DNA from: Temnopleurus reevesii
Lineage: Eukaryota; Echinodermata; Echinoidea; Temnopleuroida; Temnopleuridae
Length of the DNA stretch: 64,000 bases
Assembly (NCBI GenBank): GCA_036244855.1
Contig: BQKZ01000697.1
Location: 26,160 to 90,159 of the forward strand
Direction: 5' to 3'
A program made the position numbers and the translations under genes. The notes beneath the pieces are model-generated. The model made no database searches and had not been told where the DNA came from. It saw nothing but the letters and a program-made list of their open reading frames with translations. Shown here piece by piece: positions 35,301 through 44,700 of this stretch (position 1 is its first letter; every line of letters starts with the position of its first letter).

Positions 35301-35776
35301 CAGTTGTGGCATACTCAAATTCACAGATTTCTCAACGCGTCCCTAAACTCAAGTTTTGGACGAGGTTTATTTGTTTAACAAACACTTGATGGTTGCGCGA
35401 AATCATCAATGATTATCATAAGCAGAAGATAACATAAAAAGATCAAAGATCCTTATTTAATTTTCACTTGCATATTTTCTCTCAATTTCAGCGTCTCTCC
35501 TTCCTGTTGAAGCCAACTTGGGACTGGGGACCAGCGATGAACGTGGACCGCATCGAACACGGCTACAAGCCCTTCCCCCCTGGTCGCGGTGGTCGTACCC
35601 CAGCCAGCTACACCGGCCAATACGCGACGAACAGCGACCCCTCCGCGACTTACGCTCCGTCAAACGGTATCGCCGTCATTTCAGGACGCTACACCCCGAC
35701 CGAGCAGGGGCGGGAGGCCGACACCGCGTCCAATGGCACCCCACCCCCAGACTACAACACGGTGGCGAATAAATAG
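16426..35776 (+). CDS. SLC6-family Na+/Cl--dependent transporter (glycine-transporter-like), gene extent from exon 2
   Basis: Plasma-membrane symporter of the SLC6 (neurotransmitter:sodium symporter) family; known members move amino acids or monoamines with Na+ and Cl-. Exons listed separately join in phase to 643 codons including the candidate exon 1, a normal family length. Seen: TM1 motif [14 protein letters not shown] (residues 40-53); Cl- site candidates Tyr67 (TM2), Gln and Ser of QIFYSLG (TM6), Asn and Ser of INCGTSIF (TM7); EL2 cysteines and N-glycosylation sequons NGT and NLT; TM7-TM8 stretch [16 protein letters not shown]; long proline-rich C-tail. The YNKF and YGLKRF segments resemble glycine-type carriers, but the substrate is not proven. 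Oddities: in-frame TGA at 28178-28180 (residue 211) and 32741-32743 (residue 455), while every splice site and phase is intact. It could be a young pseudogene, base-call errors or a recoded gene. Confidence 0.9.
16688..16816. mobile_element. Foldback MITE family A, copy 2
   Basis: Starts GCCCCAGTCACATATAAG and ends TTTATGTGACTGGGG. It shares the internal AAGCAATACGA/TCGTGTTGAATCGT arms with the copy at 15334. It sits about 100 bases after the TM1 exon. Confidence 0.8.
19213..19346. mobile_element. Foldback MITE family A, copy 3
   Basis: Starts TAAGCCCTGGTCACATAGG and ends CCCTATGGGACCAGGACCTA. The arms match copy 1 through GACCCCGGAAGCAACACGAT. It is intronic in the transporter gene. Confidence 0.88.
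21456..21570. mobile_element. Foldback MITE family A, copy 4 (degraded)
   Basis: It keeps the CCCCGATTCAACAC ... AGAGTCGTGTTATATCGTGT arms and a TATGTCACTAGGGCCTA end. The left terminus is eroded. It is assigned to the family by its internal arms. Confidence 0.65.
23554..23681. mobile_element. MITE, TIR GGGGCCTGTAACAT, copy 1
   Basis: Begins GGGACCTGTAACATAA and ends TTATGTTACAGGCCCC, with inner arms rich in AATTGTATCTC/ACTTACAATTA pairs. A related element lies at 34125-34245 in a later intron of the same gene. Confidence 0.75.
24211..24342 (+). CDS. SLC6 exon 3: TM2
   Basis: Acceptor TTTTACAG, donor GTGAGG. Encodes [20 protein letters not shown] and then the [11 protein letters not shown] stretch, the conserved TM2 and intracellular loop 1. 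Tyr67 corresponds by eye to the chloride-coordinating tyrosine of the family. An assembly-type second copy is at 26019-26150. Confidence 0.92.
24435..24557 (+). pseudogene. Degenerate TM2 exon copy with frameshift
   Basis: Starting TTGATCCCGCACGTG, this is a near-copy of the TM2 exon placed about 90 bases after it. It lacks an AG acceptor at its start and has lost one base in the GTGGTCCC-CTTCTG stretch, which creates a stop (VVPF*), though the donor GTGAGG is kept. It cannot substitute for the TM2 exon. It also appears in the second assembly copy at 26243-26365. Confidence 0.85.
24725..24830 (+). mobile_element. tRNA-derived SINE fragment (A and B boxes)
   Basis: CAGCTCAGTTGGTATAGCG resembles a tRNA A box, and TGTTCTAATCCCGC about 45 bases later resembles a B box. 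GCAGCTGCCGCAATATC follows, a layout typical of tRNA-derived SINE heads. Duplicated at about 26533-26638. Confidence 0.5.
25389..25605 (+). CDS. SLC6 exon 4: TM3 and extracellular loop 2
   Basis: Acceptor GTCACCAG, donor GTAAGT. Encodes [20 protein letters not shown] (TM3, with the Tyr of the substrate site region), then the EL2 cysteines in [18 protein letters not shown] and two sequons (NGT, NLT). Ends in phase 2 after YW; the split codon joins T of exon 5. Assembly copy at 27197-27413. Confidence 0.92.
25788..25788. other. Single N between the two 1.8-kb copies
   Basis: One undetermined base exactly at the junction of the near-identical segments 23981-25787 and 25789-27595. Confidence 0.9.
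25789..27595 (+). repeat. 1.8-kb direct duplication, copy 2
   Basis: It repeats the TM2 exon (26019-26150), the degenerate TM2 copy (26243-26365), the SINE head and the TM3/EL2 exon (27197-27413). Using both copies in one transcript would duplicate TM2-TM3, which no SLC6 protein has, so it is probably redundant assembly. Confidence 0.9.
28078..28210 (+). CDS. SLC6 exon 5: TM4, contains in-frame TGA
   Basis: Acceptor CCTTCAG, donor GTTAGT. The split codon from exon 4 completes to Asp, then [14 protein letters not shown] and the TM4 segment. TGA at 28178-28180 sits where the family has a strongly conserved cysteine in the VY(L/F)C..KGVKS motif; the reading resumes [10 protein letters not shown] in the same frame. 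The rest of the exon is intact. Confidence 0.88.
28743..28877 (+). CDS. SLC6 exon 6: TM5 and EL3
   Basis: Acceptor ATAG, donor GTAAAT; 45 codons, phase 0 at both ends. Encodes [20 protein letters not shown] followed by [10 protein letters not shown], both hallmark SLC6 stretches. Confidence 0.93.
28980..29170 (+). repeat. GGT/GAT trinucleotide microsatellite
   Basis: Imperfect (GGT)n then (GAT)n on the transporter sense strand, about 100 bases after the TM5 exon donor. Open frames across it (poly-Asp, poly-Met, poly-His) are artefacts of the repeat. Confidence 0.95.
29680..29783 (+). CDS. SLC6 exon 7: TM6 region
   Basis: Acceptor ATTAAAG, donor GTACGT. Encodes [18 protein letters not shown] and the SYNKF motif. 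Gln and Ser of QIFYS match chloride-site positions of the family. Ends in phase 2 (AA|G, Lys). Confidence 0.93.
30070..30194 (+). CDS. SLC6 exon 8: TM7 and EL4 start
   Basis: Acceptor TTTTAG, donor GTGAGA. Encodes [20 protein letters not shown], the conserved TM7 with Asn and Ser near the ion sites, then [17 protein letters not shown]. The donor is followed within a few bases by a long GAT repeat. Confidence 0.93.
30198..30832 (+). repeat. Long (GAT)n microsatellite filling the intron after exon 8
   Basis: About 630 bases of nearly pure GAT on the sense strand, with occasional GTT, AAT and GGT units. It starts directly after the 5' splice site (exon ends 30194). The whole intron is only 716 bases, so the microsatellite makes up most of it. 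Confidence 0.95.
30911..31023 (+). CDS. SLC6 exon 9: EL4 and start of TM8 region
   Basis: Acceptor TTTTTTCAG, donor GTAGGT. Encodes [20 protein letters not shown] and the [14 protein letters not shown] segment. Leu-Gly-Leu-Asp-Ser is the conserved Na2-site region. Confidence 0.93.
31092..31216. mobile_element. Inverted-repeat element, arms with GATCAATTG core, copy 1
   Basis: The left end has TGCTACAAAGTTTCAATTGA and the right end TTGCGATCAATTGCAACTTT, which are imperfect reverse complements. A related element is at 53904-54089. Confidence 0.6.
31670..31804 (+). CDS. SLC6 exon 10: continuation after TM8 signature, TM9 start
   Basis: Acceptor CCATGCAG, donor GTAAGT; 45 codons in phase 0. Encodes [20 protein letters not shown] then a hydrophobic segment ending CGIPMCMK. 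A partial copy of its 3' half lies at 31930-32005. Confidence 0.93.
31815..31900 (+). mobile_element. tRNA-like SINE head, copy 1
   Basis: GGCTCAGTGGTTAGG fits a tRNA A box and GGGTTCAAAACC fits a B box at the usual spacing. It starts just inside the intron after exon 10. Confidence 0.5.
31930..32005 (+). pseudogene. Partial tandem copy of exon 10 (3' half)
   Basis: Encodes [20 protein letters not shown] and then PMCMK with a GTAAAT donor, matching exon 10 from 31729 at an offset of 201. It lacks the [11 protein letters not shown] half, so using it would delete conserved TM8-side residues. The SINE head that follows exon 10 is duplicated with it. Confidence 0.85.
32018..32110 (+). mobile_element. 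tRNA-like SINE head, copy 2
   Basis: GGCTCAGTGGTTAGG again, followed by a degraded B box (AGGTTTGACACCC). It is part of the 201-bp tandem duplication that includes the partial exon copy. Confidence 0.45.
32283..32335 (+). repeat. (GAT)n microsatellite
   Basis: About 15 uninterrupted GAT units on the sense strand in the intron after exon 10. Confidence 0.95.
32654..32753 (+). CDS. SLC6 exon 11: TM8-TM9 region, contains second in-frame TGA
   Basis: Acceptor TTTTCAG, donor GTAAGA. Encodes [20 protein letters not shown] then [12 protein letters not shown] (32741-32743, residue 455), YIYG. In glycine-type carriers this position holds a small residue just before the aromatic-X-Tyr-Gly motif. Phase with exon 12 (GLKRF) is intact, so only this codon is abnormal. 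Confidence 0.88.
33085..33250 (-). mobile_element. SINE 3'-tail-like fragment
   Basis: An AAT run is followed by TATATAGCGCACTTTCCACC and AGGTGCTCAAGGCGCTCAGAG. Read on the minus strand this is a GCGCTATATAA-type tail ending in ATT repeats, typical of many marine-animal SINEs. Confidence 0.4.
33987..34087 (+). CDS. SLC6 exon 12: TM10
   Basis: Acceptor GTATGTAG, donor GTAAGG. Encodes [20 protein letters not shown] and [14 protein letters not shown], closely resembling the glycine-carrier pattern YGLQRF..DI..MIG. Confidence 0.93.
34125..34245. mobile_element. MITE, TIR GGGGCCTGTAACA, copy 2
   Basis: Starts GGGACCTGCATAAAA and ends TTAATGTTACAGGCCCC. Same family as 23554-23681, with the left arm more eroded. 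Confidence 0.65.
34844..35014 (+). CDS. SLC6 exon 13: TM11-TM12
   Basis: Acceptor CATCCTCAG, donor GTAGGC; 57 codons in phase 0. Encodes two hydrophobic segments ([10 protein letters not shown]..., [20 protein letters not shown]) joined by the SYVFPDWAQ loop. Confidence 0.93.
35094..35272. repeat. Dispersed ~185-bp repeat, copy 3
   Basis: Diverged copy of 1470-1655 and 2657-2855 (shared GCTATTCAAATCGGAACCGG core). It lies in the last transporter intron, 33 kb from the other copies. Confidence 0.65.
35492..35776 (+). CDS. SLC6 exon 14: cytoplasmic C-tail and stop
   Basis: Acceptor AATTTCAG; 94 codons then TAG (35774-35776). Starts [20 protein letters not shown], the usual SLC6 segment after TM12, then a GC-rich Pro/Ser/Thr/Gly tail ending [11 protein letters not shown]. 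The tail is markedly more GC-rich than the flanking DNA. Confidence 0.9.
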   Translation, partial: RLSFLLKPTWDWGPAMNVDRIEHGYKPFPPGRGGRTPASYTGQYATNSDPSATYAPSNGIAVISGRYTPTEQGREADTASNGTPPPDYNTVANK

Positions 35777-38700
35777 GTTATGATGGTATTCAAAGGAAGA
35801 AACAGCTGGGAATTTGTCTTTCAATGAAATTTCTTTCATCAAGAGTCCTCAGTGTCTTTATATGCTATGGCATTTAAAATATCAGCTGAAAATGTCTTTC
35901 GTTAATCATCATCCCTTTTTTCTTTCTTTTGTCGCTGTGTATCCCTCAGTCAATCACTATGACCAGGGATATGTCAGAAACGTCAAAAACAACTAGTGTA
36001 CAACGGCAGGATATTCAATCAATATTTCAATACCTCCAACTTGATAAGTGCTGTAAACTCTTTATAATCATTAAAAGATGTTTTCGTCATACCGTTCTCG
36101 AGCTTTATCAATCGGATGGTATATATCTGCAATGCAATAATAATACTTCATGATATAGCATTATTTCTGCACAAAGATAATGATACAAAAGAATCTATGT
36201 GATGTTACATTTGCGCACAAACATATAACTACTGTGCTAAAAAAAAATGCACCAATATTGCACTTTTCACCCTTGCCAGAGATGCCAACTGTTCCGGAGG
36301 ATGCATGAGCGTAAAATTAAAGTCTGAATAACTAAACAATCTCCTCGTTAGACAAACACAGCGATGATATTCGCACGCTCAATCAGTAACTTCTGGAACA
36401 GTTGGCAAATCTGCTTATGGTTGGCAACACCGAGCAAGAGATTTTAATCTAGGAGTAAGCCTAATTAGTTTATATTTTTATATCAACTGTTACATTTTTC
36501 TGTAAAATTTTGTAACACTTTGATCACGGCTCAAACATTAAGAATGAGAAGTTTGCTCAATGTTAAAAAAAGTTGTTTGTATCAAGCAACATATGAATTT
36601 ATTGAATACATCAAAATTAATTAGACATGCATGTATTAAAGTATCTTGTAAAGAGAAAGGCTTCTTAACGTTTTTGAAGTGCCTAGATCTGCTGAAGTTA
36701 TCCATTGCAAATTTTAGTGGGCCTCATTTCATGGAATATGCACATGGAGATTGTGTGCTCTGTGTACTCTTGGAATAACTCGAAATTCGTTATGTTTATG
36801 ACAGGTAGTAATGTCGTAATAATATCATTTTGGCGCCAAATTTTCTTGGTCGCTAAATATGGATTTCAAAATTAGGCTGAAACTTTTTCAATCTACATGA
36901 TGCATTGAGGCAGCGGCATAGTGATAATAGTAAATGGTTAGGCACAGGTTTACCCGATCATTCCTCTTGGCGCTGAAAGTTTTTTCGCTCATTATGAAAA
37001 ATTATATACAAGTTATGGTTATAACAGACTTTACGTTTAATTGTTATTCCTTCTTTATGATTGAGAAAAAGTGTATTTCAGTGCAACTCAACCCAAATTT
37101 AGTTGCAATATAGATGATTTTATAAGCTGATGGAGAATAAATAGATATATTTCTGATTTCATTCTCAGTACAATCATTGAAGTGTATAAAATATAGTTTT
37201 GTTTCTTGAAATAGTTCTATATTTAATCTGGAATTTATTATACAATTCTATTGTATATACAGTTTTATTGTATAGAACAAGTCTTTCATAATCAAAATAG
37301 TGTTTAATTTCCGAAGAAAGGTGTTGAAATGCATACGGGGAGAGTTGTATAGTGACGTAATTGTATACTAGAAATATACGCTGTGAGCGTATAGGGACAA
37401 ATAATTAGACAAATCAAACATCTTCATTCAAGCATTCACAAAAAAATAGCTTCCATGTTTATTCTCTGAACAGGTGAGATCATTTCTAAATTCCTCGTCA
37501 TAATAAGAGACAAGAAATTTCTTTTGTATGCAACTAGCTATTGTTGTGAATGCCTCAATGAAAATTGTTTAGTTTGTCTACGTCCATTGTCTCTGCAGCC
37601 CACAGTGATAATATTTAGCATGTTGTTGTAATATATTGTACGATATTTTGATCCAAACAGGGTAAACGATGCTCATGAAATTATATTTCTTATTTTTTTT
37701 ACCTTGATTCTTCTCAGATTCCTTGAAATTGAAGTACTACCATAATATTATATCTGAAGCATGAAACGTGTCGTTTGCATGATATGTAAATTATGGTTGT
37801 GTACTTGTAAGAGATGTACAATAAGGTTTATTGGTCGTAAATATCTTTTCAGATGTGATTTCTGCGTTCTGCTGATGTATATATTTATGATAATACCGAT
37901 AGCTTGATAATTGTTGATAATTAATTGGTGCTTTTCCGACCCTTTTAAAGGTCAGACTGGTTGAATTTCTGGTTAAAATTATCCAAGATCAGTGAAGATG
38001 AAACAAATACTTTTGTATGTCTATGCAATTCAGCTTTCACTTTTTGCAGTGATAATGCAATCCAATATAATTTTAGTATGGTATTTTCCATAAAATGTTC
38101 TTGGCTACATAATATAATTGCACATTTATGAATCAAAGTCTTATCTAGGATAATCCAAATTGTTTTGAAATTCATAATTTGTCATAATTTGTCGTCGATA
38201 TTACCCATGATTTCATGACATTGAGTGGAACACATAACTTTATGCTTCGTTATAATGCTTTAGCAATTAGATTGGCTTAAATAAAAACACAATTAGGATG
38301 TTCACGCCATTTAATAATAAACTAAAACAAAATTGGATCATGGGACAGTTATTATTTCGAGAATACTTATAATTATGATGCCATACAATTGAACAGACTT
38401 TGAAAAATAAGCATTTTTATTCACATGACATCGCTGTATGATATCCCGGTGTTAAGCTTTTTATTAAAAAAGTTTATCTTAGTATGTGACACAGAAAGCG
38501 GCTAGTACTCATTTCATTCTATCTCTCAGGATTGAGTTGATGGTTTATCCATGCAATTCATGCAAACTTAATATTCGTCCAGGAAAATTCCTTATTCTGC
38601 AGATCACAATTTGTATTGCCTTAATAATAACAAACATTGTTGACAATCAGTTATTCAAAGGTTATGAAAATATAGAGTACATACGATAAGCATTCATTGT

Positions 38701-40045
38701 ACAAAAGAACCATGTCTCTTTGAAAATAATTTTGTATACAAAGCGGAAATCATTACCCATTTAATTCGACAATCAAAGTTCGTTGATCTGAAGAGATTCC
38801 CTTTTTTCAAACCACATATACGCCCCTGTAGCAACTTCTCATGATATATTTCATTATCAAATTTAAATGATAAAACTTTATTCTTGTTATTCGACTCAAA
38901 ATTTTATATTGACTCATTCTCAGATTTAGAGGGATCGAATCATAGTTGTATTCAGATATAACTCTAATGAAATGTAATGTATATATTCAAATTCAACATG
39001 ATTGCTGAAGAGTGGCAGTATATTTTTATATATTACTTTGTATGTGGTAATACTAGTTGGTATTACAAGTGATAAAGTGTTTTGGGAATAGAAATATATT
39101 CATTAAAAAGTTGAGTAAGCATGAAATATCACTTGTGTATATGTTTCTTATTACTGTTCACATACATGTCATTCTTTGAATTTAGAATTTATTTATTTTT
39201 TTCATATACACAATCAATACAAAATAACATGAAGTGAAAAAATGAAAGGAGGCGAGTACCCTGGAAGCACAGCTTGTGTTGGGATCGCCTTTACAACAAA
39301 CAAAGTGAAACAAAATTATATCTTTAAAGAAGAATAAAGAAAATGAATTAGTACATATTATCATTTGAAAAAAAAAACAATTTAGGGATAAAACGAGATG
39401 GATAAAGGAAAAAAAATTGTTTGAGAGATATAAATGGTAAGAGAGAAGAAGAGCAATGAGAAGAATAAGCAATTATTAACGCCCATTTTTTTTTTTAAAT
39501 CAGGATGCAGCCCCCACCTACTCATACAGTCAATAAACCATACACATATTCATTTTCCAGATTCTTTGAAACAACCAGCTAAAATAATTTTGACCCCCTC
39601 CCCCTTATTACTGACTTATTATGCACGCCATATTGAATTCAAATTGCCCCTATGATATCTGAAAATTTTGGAAGGGATTTTTTTTTTTTTTGCCAAACAT
39701 ACACCTGTTACAGGATTTTGGAAAGGAAAAGAATGTAAAAAGAAAACAACTACTACTTAAAGATATCTTAGGGGACATTTTCTGAAAGACCCCAATAAAA
39801 TGTTTATCAATTTTTCGGGACCTTTTCCCGGTCCAACCTGCAACTTTGAAATACACGGCCATCTGGATTGTGTCTGAACTTATGTTTCAGGCACAGATAA
39901 GGGGATATGAAAACTTTGGCAGTGTATCACCGGCATTGGAATAGTTGTAACAAAATTATATAAACAATGTTACAAGCTCTTTTTTTAATCTTCAATAAAT
40001 CTTATCCATTGAAGAAATATATTTCCCATACTTCAGAAACTATAG
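35777..40045. other. Transporter 3' region and intergenic
   Basis: No further coding exon seen. AATAAA at 37136-37141 is one possible polyadenylation signal; I cannot choose a cleavage site. An inverted-repeat element is listed at 36277-36413. Confidence 0.5.
36277..36413. mobile_element. MITE family D (TIR CAGAGATGCCAACTGTTC), copy 1
   Basis: Begins CAGAGATGCCAACTGTTCCG and ends TTCTGGAACAGTTGGCAAAT followed by CTG, an imperfect inverted pair. Relatives are at 46980-47162, 51972-52160 and 53048-53243. Confidence 0.75.
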
Positions 40046-40087
40046 TGTGTGTGTTTGTATGCGTGAGTGTTGGGTATGTGTGTATGT

Positions 40088-40127
<40 letters not shown>

Positions 40128-40214
40128 ATATGTGTGTGTAGGTGTATGTGGGTATTAATGTGTGTTTATATGTGTATCTTGGTAGATGTATGTGTATGTA
40201 TGTGTGTATATGTA

Positions 40215-40259
<45 letters not shown>

Positions 40260-40262
40260 GTC
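40046..40262. repeat. (GT)n microsatellite, interrupted
   Basis: Two pure GT blocks (about 40097-40125 and 40218-40260) are linked by GTAT and GGTA variants. Confidence 0.95.
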
Positions 40263-41289
40263 TGTTTGACTCCCATCTCAAATTAAAGTGTTATCCTATA
40301 CTTGGTTGTTTAATGATTATAGCTTATCCAATAGAGGAAATATGTAATTTAAACCTATTCATCGATATCAAATCAAATGAATAATGTGAGACGACAAGCG
40401 TTAAATAATGCATCACCTTCCCAACCCTTTCCCGACTAAAAACGGGTGGACTTTTTTTTATTCATTTATTTATTTTGGGGTCCCGAGTTAAGTTCCAAAA
40501 CTCACAACCCCTGTTGAAATAGACAATTACGAAATATCAAGTTTTGATGTATTCTGTATCATAACACATTTAGCCCCATTAAAAGACGTAATTATACTTA
40601 TTTTTTCATGAAACTTCATGTTTTTTCTCACAACTAAGAACATAGAAATAGAAATACCTATAAACAGATAGACAAACAAAAACATTAATAAGAGACTGCT
40701 TTCTTAATTATAAATAGTACATCATGAAATGATTTTTTCCATTTCTGAATCAAAACTTGCATTTATACAAGCATTGAAATTATAATAATTACAAAAACAA
40801 CCCTAAAGTTAGTTCATGAAAATTCTTGAAAATACAGCAATTTTTTTTACGATACGTACGCCGAAACATCATGGTTGGAGATTGATTTTTCACCCATTTT
40901 TCATCCAAATCACAAAATCATATATTCAGCGATTGGAAGGGTATACAAGCCAAAGAGCTTTATAACAACACCAACATTGTTCATATATAAATCTCTTTGA
41001 TAAAAGCCTATAGATACATTTGGCCATATTCATGTGGGTAAAATATGCCACGCCCCCTTTTTGCTATAGTAGAGCAAAGGTCATAACTGGAGAAGAAATA
41101 AGGTAAGTTCGATGTCCCCATTTCAATCATTTTCGTTCTGCTAACTCTGATTTATGAAAAGTTGAGCTGTATCAGAAAAGTGTGTGCCATAGTGTGTTTA
41201 ACTAGGTCAGGTTTTTGATCAATAAAAACATGATTTACGAATGATTTTAACTGATATAATGGTGTTCGTTTTGTTCGTTTGCTGCCAAG
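40263..41289. other. Upstream region of MGST2-like gene
   Basis: AT-rich, no exon seen. A GC-containing stretch near 41048-41105 ends in a donor-like GGTAAGTT, but nothing supports a transcript. Confidence 0.4.
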
Positions 41290-41396
41290 GCTTACTGTCG
41301 TTTGAGCGGTTACCTCCAGTAGTGGGCCCAAGCTGTGGCGGCGGGGATGCAGCTGGCTGTCGACCGCTCGACGACGTGTGCAGCTACAGTACACAA
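41290..41396 (+). other. Possible 5' non-coding exon of MGST2-like gene
   Basis: A GC- and CpG-rich block in otherwise AT-rich DNA. It is preceded by an acceptor-like CTGCCAAG and followed by a donor-like GTAAAT (41397). It lies about 280 bases upstream of the MGST2-like start codon. It may be an untranslated exon or promoter-proximal CpG island; no coding homology seen. Confidence 0.25.
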
Positions 41397-41672
41397 GTAA
41401 ATTTGTTAACATTGGCAAGCATAATGTCATGAAATTGCCGCTGCTAAATCGAGAACAAATTGTTCAATTGGTTTAAGATGATTCCAAAGTGGACAAGACT
41501 TCTATCCTCACTTGTCAAATAATTCTAAATGTCCTAAATTCTAAATTATGTGATCTCTTGCACATTATCGCTCATCGAACCATTTTATATATTTCTTTTT
41601 TACTTTAGAAATTCTTCTAGTCATTCCCAACCAAGTTTGAAGTCAAGAAAACCTTGATCAAAGCTGAGAAAG

Positions 41673-41742
41673 ATGGCGCCTATCCTGCTCGAAAACTTGA
41701 TTCTTCCTTGTGGCGTGTCTCTCATGCATGCATATCAGTTAG
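41673..41742 (+). CDS. MGST2: MGST2-like exon 1
   Basis: First ATG after stop codons in all upstream reading of this frame, context AAAGATGG. Encodes MAPILLENLILPCGVSLMHA and YQL (start of helix 1), donor GTGAGT. Confidence 0.8.
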
Positions 41743-44700
41743 GTGAGTAGTGTCCATTTATGATAAGTGCGAGTAATTTCATCAAGTAGCAAGTGATCCC
41801 CTAATTTTGGCCCTTTAAAAGAAGAACATCCAAAAATAACCTTTTTTTTAACAGGAGTAGAAAAAAAAGGTGAGCAGAACAAAAAAACAAGCCTGAACTT
41901 TGAAGAAAATCACACAAGTAATACAAGTTTATGAATTATTTCAAGAAAACCATCAAATCATTGAATATATTTTATAATATGTTGCCAATTTGATGATGCC
42001 ATGGGTGAGATGTTGGGTTTCTACAGAAGCCTAGATTATGAAGGTGTCAGAAATGAAGTCGGCTCAGCACTATGAAATGCCAAATCTTTTAAAATCATTT
42101 TAGGAACAAAACATTTCAGACCAAGGACTTATACAAATGGCATTATTATTATTATTAAATAGCCCTAGCCATAAAAATGTTGAGATAAGATATAATTAGA
42201 CTTAAGATTAGAGGACTGTCCCAATTTCCAAAGAATGTCAAAGGCAGCTGACTGCGGAGTTTTGGCCCACACGCAAAGTATTAAAAAGAGATCCCTAACA
42301 TTTTCAAGTGTGATGTATGTATAGTAAAAGGAAAGCATTCCGTATATATTATATCAATGCTTTTTCAATTTTCTTGACAGCGTCATTTGCTCGTCAGACT
42401 GGCAAGGCGAGGATGAAATTCAAAGTGCCCTATCCAGCAGTCACCGGAGATGAGAATTTCATGCGCTACTACAGAGCACAGTAAGAAAGGCATAACATTC
42501 TGGGTTATTTTTTCATGCAATGTCCATGTACTGTAGCAAATATATTACTTTCCTAATTTCGACAGACTTTTCTTTATCCATATTGTCCATTATGGGATGG
42601 GGTGAATCTTTAATGCAGCACCAATTATGTCTGATGATAAAAAAAGGAAGAAAATTGGCGATTATCAGAAATGATAGACGTAGCATTTGCATTATCTCCC
42701 AGAACAGTGACTACCCCGCTCCAACACATCAATATTGATGGTATTGTAAGATATAGTTTGATACAAGGATCGCCTATTGTCGATGGTGAGATTTATCAGG
42801 TGTAAAATTATAACATGCTATCTTTCAACATTATAATGAATCCTCTGTAATGTCATACTTTCATTATAATTTTCCTATGTTTTCTCTCCAGACAAAATTG
42901 TATTGAGTTTACACCCATCTTTTACCCACTGGTCTTCTCTGCAGCTCTCTTCTTTCATCCAGGTAACTTTGACATTTTTGATCAAAGGGTTAAAGCTCAA
43001 GTACAGTTTTGGTAAAGATGAAGAAATGTGAATTTGGGGGGATTTTTGACATGACATGTAATTCTTATACATATTTTGAGAGCATAGCATCTTTTTTTAC
43101 GTACTGATTCATTTGAACATTTGAATTTGACCGTTAAATCATATTTAGCGCCCTCTCTTGGTTATAGCATTATTTTGCTCGTTATCGAGCATATACAAAA
43201 GTATTTCCAAGATTCGACAATAGAATGATATAGAGATACACACAACAATTAAATTCTTAAATTTTAATCCAATTCTGAACATGGGAAGTTGTCCTTTATC
43301 AAGAAAGAAAATATTGAATTAGCGTGGTGAAGCACCACGNNNNNNNNNNNNNNNNNNNNNNNNNNNNNNNNNNNNNNNNNNNNNNNNNNNNNNNNNNNNN
43401 NNNNNNNNNNNNNNNNNNNNNNNNNNNNNNNNNNNNNNNNNNNNNNNNNNNNNNNNNNNNNNNNNNNNNNNNNNNNNNNNNNNNNNNNNNNNNNNNNNNN
43501 NNNNNNNNNNNNNNNNNNNNNNNNNNNNNNNNNNNNNNNNNNNNNNNNNNNNNNNNNNNNNNNNNNNNNNNNNNNNNNNNNNNNNNNNNNNNNNNNNNNN
43601 NNNNNNNNNNNNNNNNNNNNNNNNNNNNNNNNNNNNNNNNNNNNNNNNNNNNNNNNNNNNNNNNNNNNNNNNNNNNNNNNNNNNNNNNNNNNNNNNNNNN
43701 NNNNNNNNNNNNNNNNNNNNNNNNNNNNNNNNNNNNNNNNNNNNNNNNNNNNNNNNNNNNNNNNNNNNNNNNNNNNNNNNNNNNNNNNNNNNNNNNNNNN
43801 NNNNNNNNNNNNNNNNNNNNNNNNNNNNNNNNNNNNNNNNGGCAGGATTGTGCTGCACTCAACCCAGGTATTTAAATGGGTACCTGGTAGGATATATAGA
43901 TTGTTGTAGCCGCTGTAAAGAAAGGTTCTAGGTACTAAGTTGATAGTGTTATACATTCTGTGACCAGGGTAATAATATTTTGAGAACGATTTGGGCAGTA
44001 TGGGAAAAGCGCCATATCAAAAATAATATTACCAATTATTTTCATCTCTTGTATAAATAGCATTGGCATCCTAGGCAGGATTGTGCTGCACTCAACCCAG
44101 GTGTTTAAATGGGTACCACTACCTAGTAGGATATGCAAAATGTCGTAGCCACTGTAACTTAGGTATGGGCATCCATAGCAGGATTGTGCTGCACTCGACC
44201 CAGGTGATTTAATGGGTACCTGGTAGGATATGAAGATTGTTGTAGCCACTGTAACTCAGGCTGACACTATGGAAGCTCCCTAGTGAGCAAAGGACAAGCA
44301 ATATGTGCGGTTGATATTGTTATATCATTTGACGGGGTAATAATATTGTTAAAACATTTTGGGCTGTATGGGCAAAGCGCCAATAGAAATAATATTATTT
44401 TTAATTATATCCTCTTTTTGTATAAATAGAGCTGGCATCAATGGCAGGATTGGTCTACGTCTATGGGCGCCATGAGTATTAAAAGGGATATGCAAGGGAA
44501 GTAAAAGGACGGTAAGTTACTCCTCATTTGTCAATAAATTATTACAAATGATTATAAATAAGAATCTGAAACCACTTTGCATGTCAATTTAATGAAGAAT
44601 ATTTATTTGTTTATATACCCTAGTCAGTTTACAGACTACAGGGTTTCTATGTTTTTTTTTTTTGTTTTTTTTTATTAGAAGAAAAGATTGTAGTTTAGCT

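Noticed and set aside
35777..36280. Selenocysteine recoding of the two TGA codons
   Set aside because: I looked by eye for a SECIS-like ATGA...AA...TGA hairpin just after the stop (near 35779-35830), but the arms do not pair well. SLC6 proteins are not known to contain selenocysteine. Kept only as a test in the findings.
40047..40286. Cys/Val or Thr/His open frames
   Set aside because: (GT)n repeat artefacts.
43264..43956. Long open frames over the N block
   Set aside because: They consist mostly of undetermined residues.
43841..44270. CRISPR-like spaced repeat
   Set aside because: Animal genomic context, unequal units and SINE-like words; not a CRISPR array.
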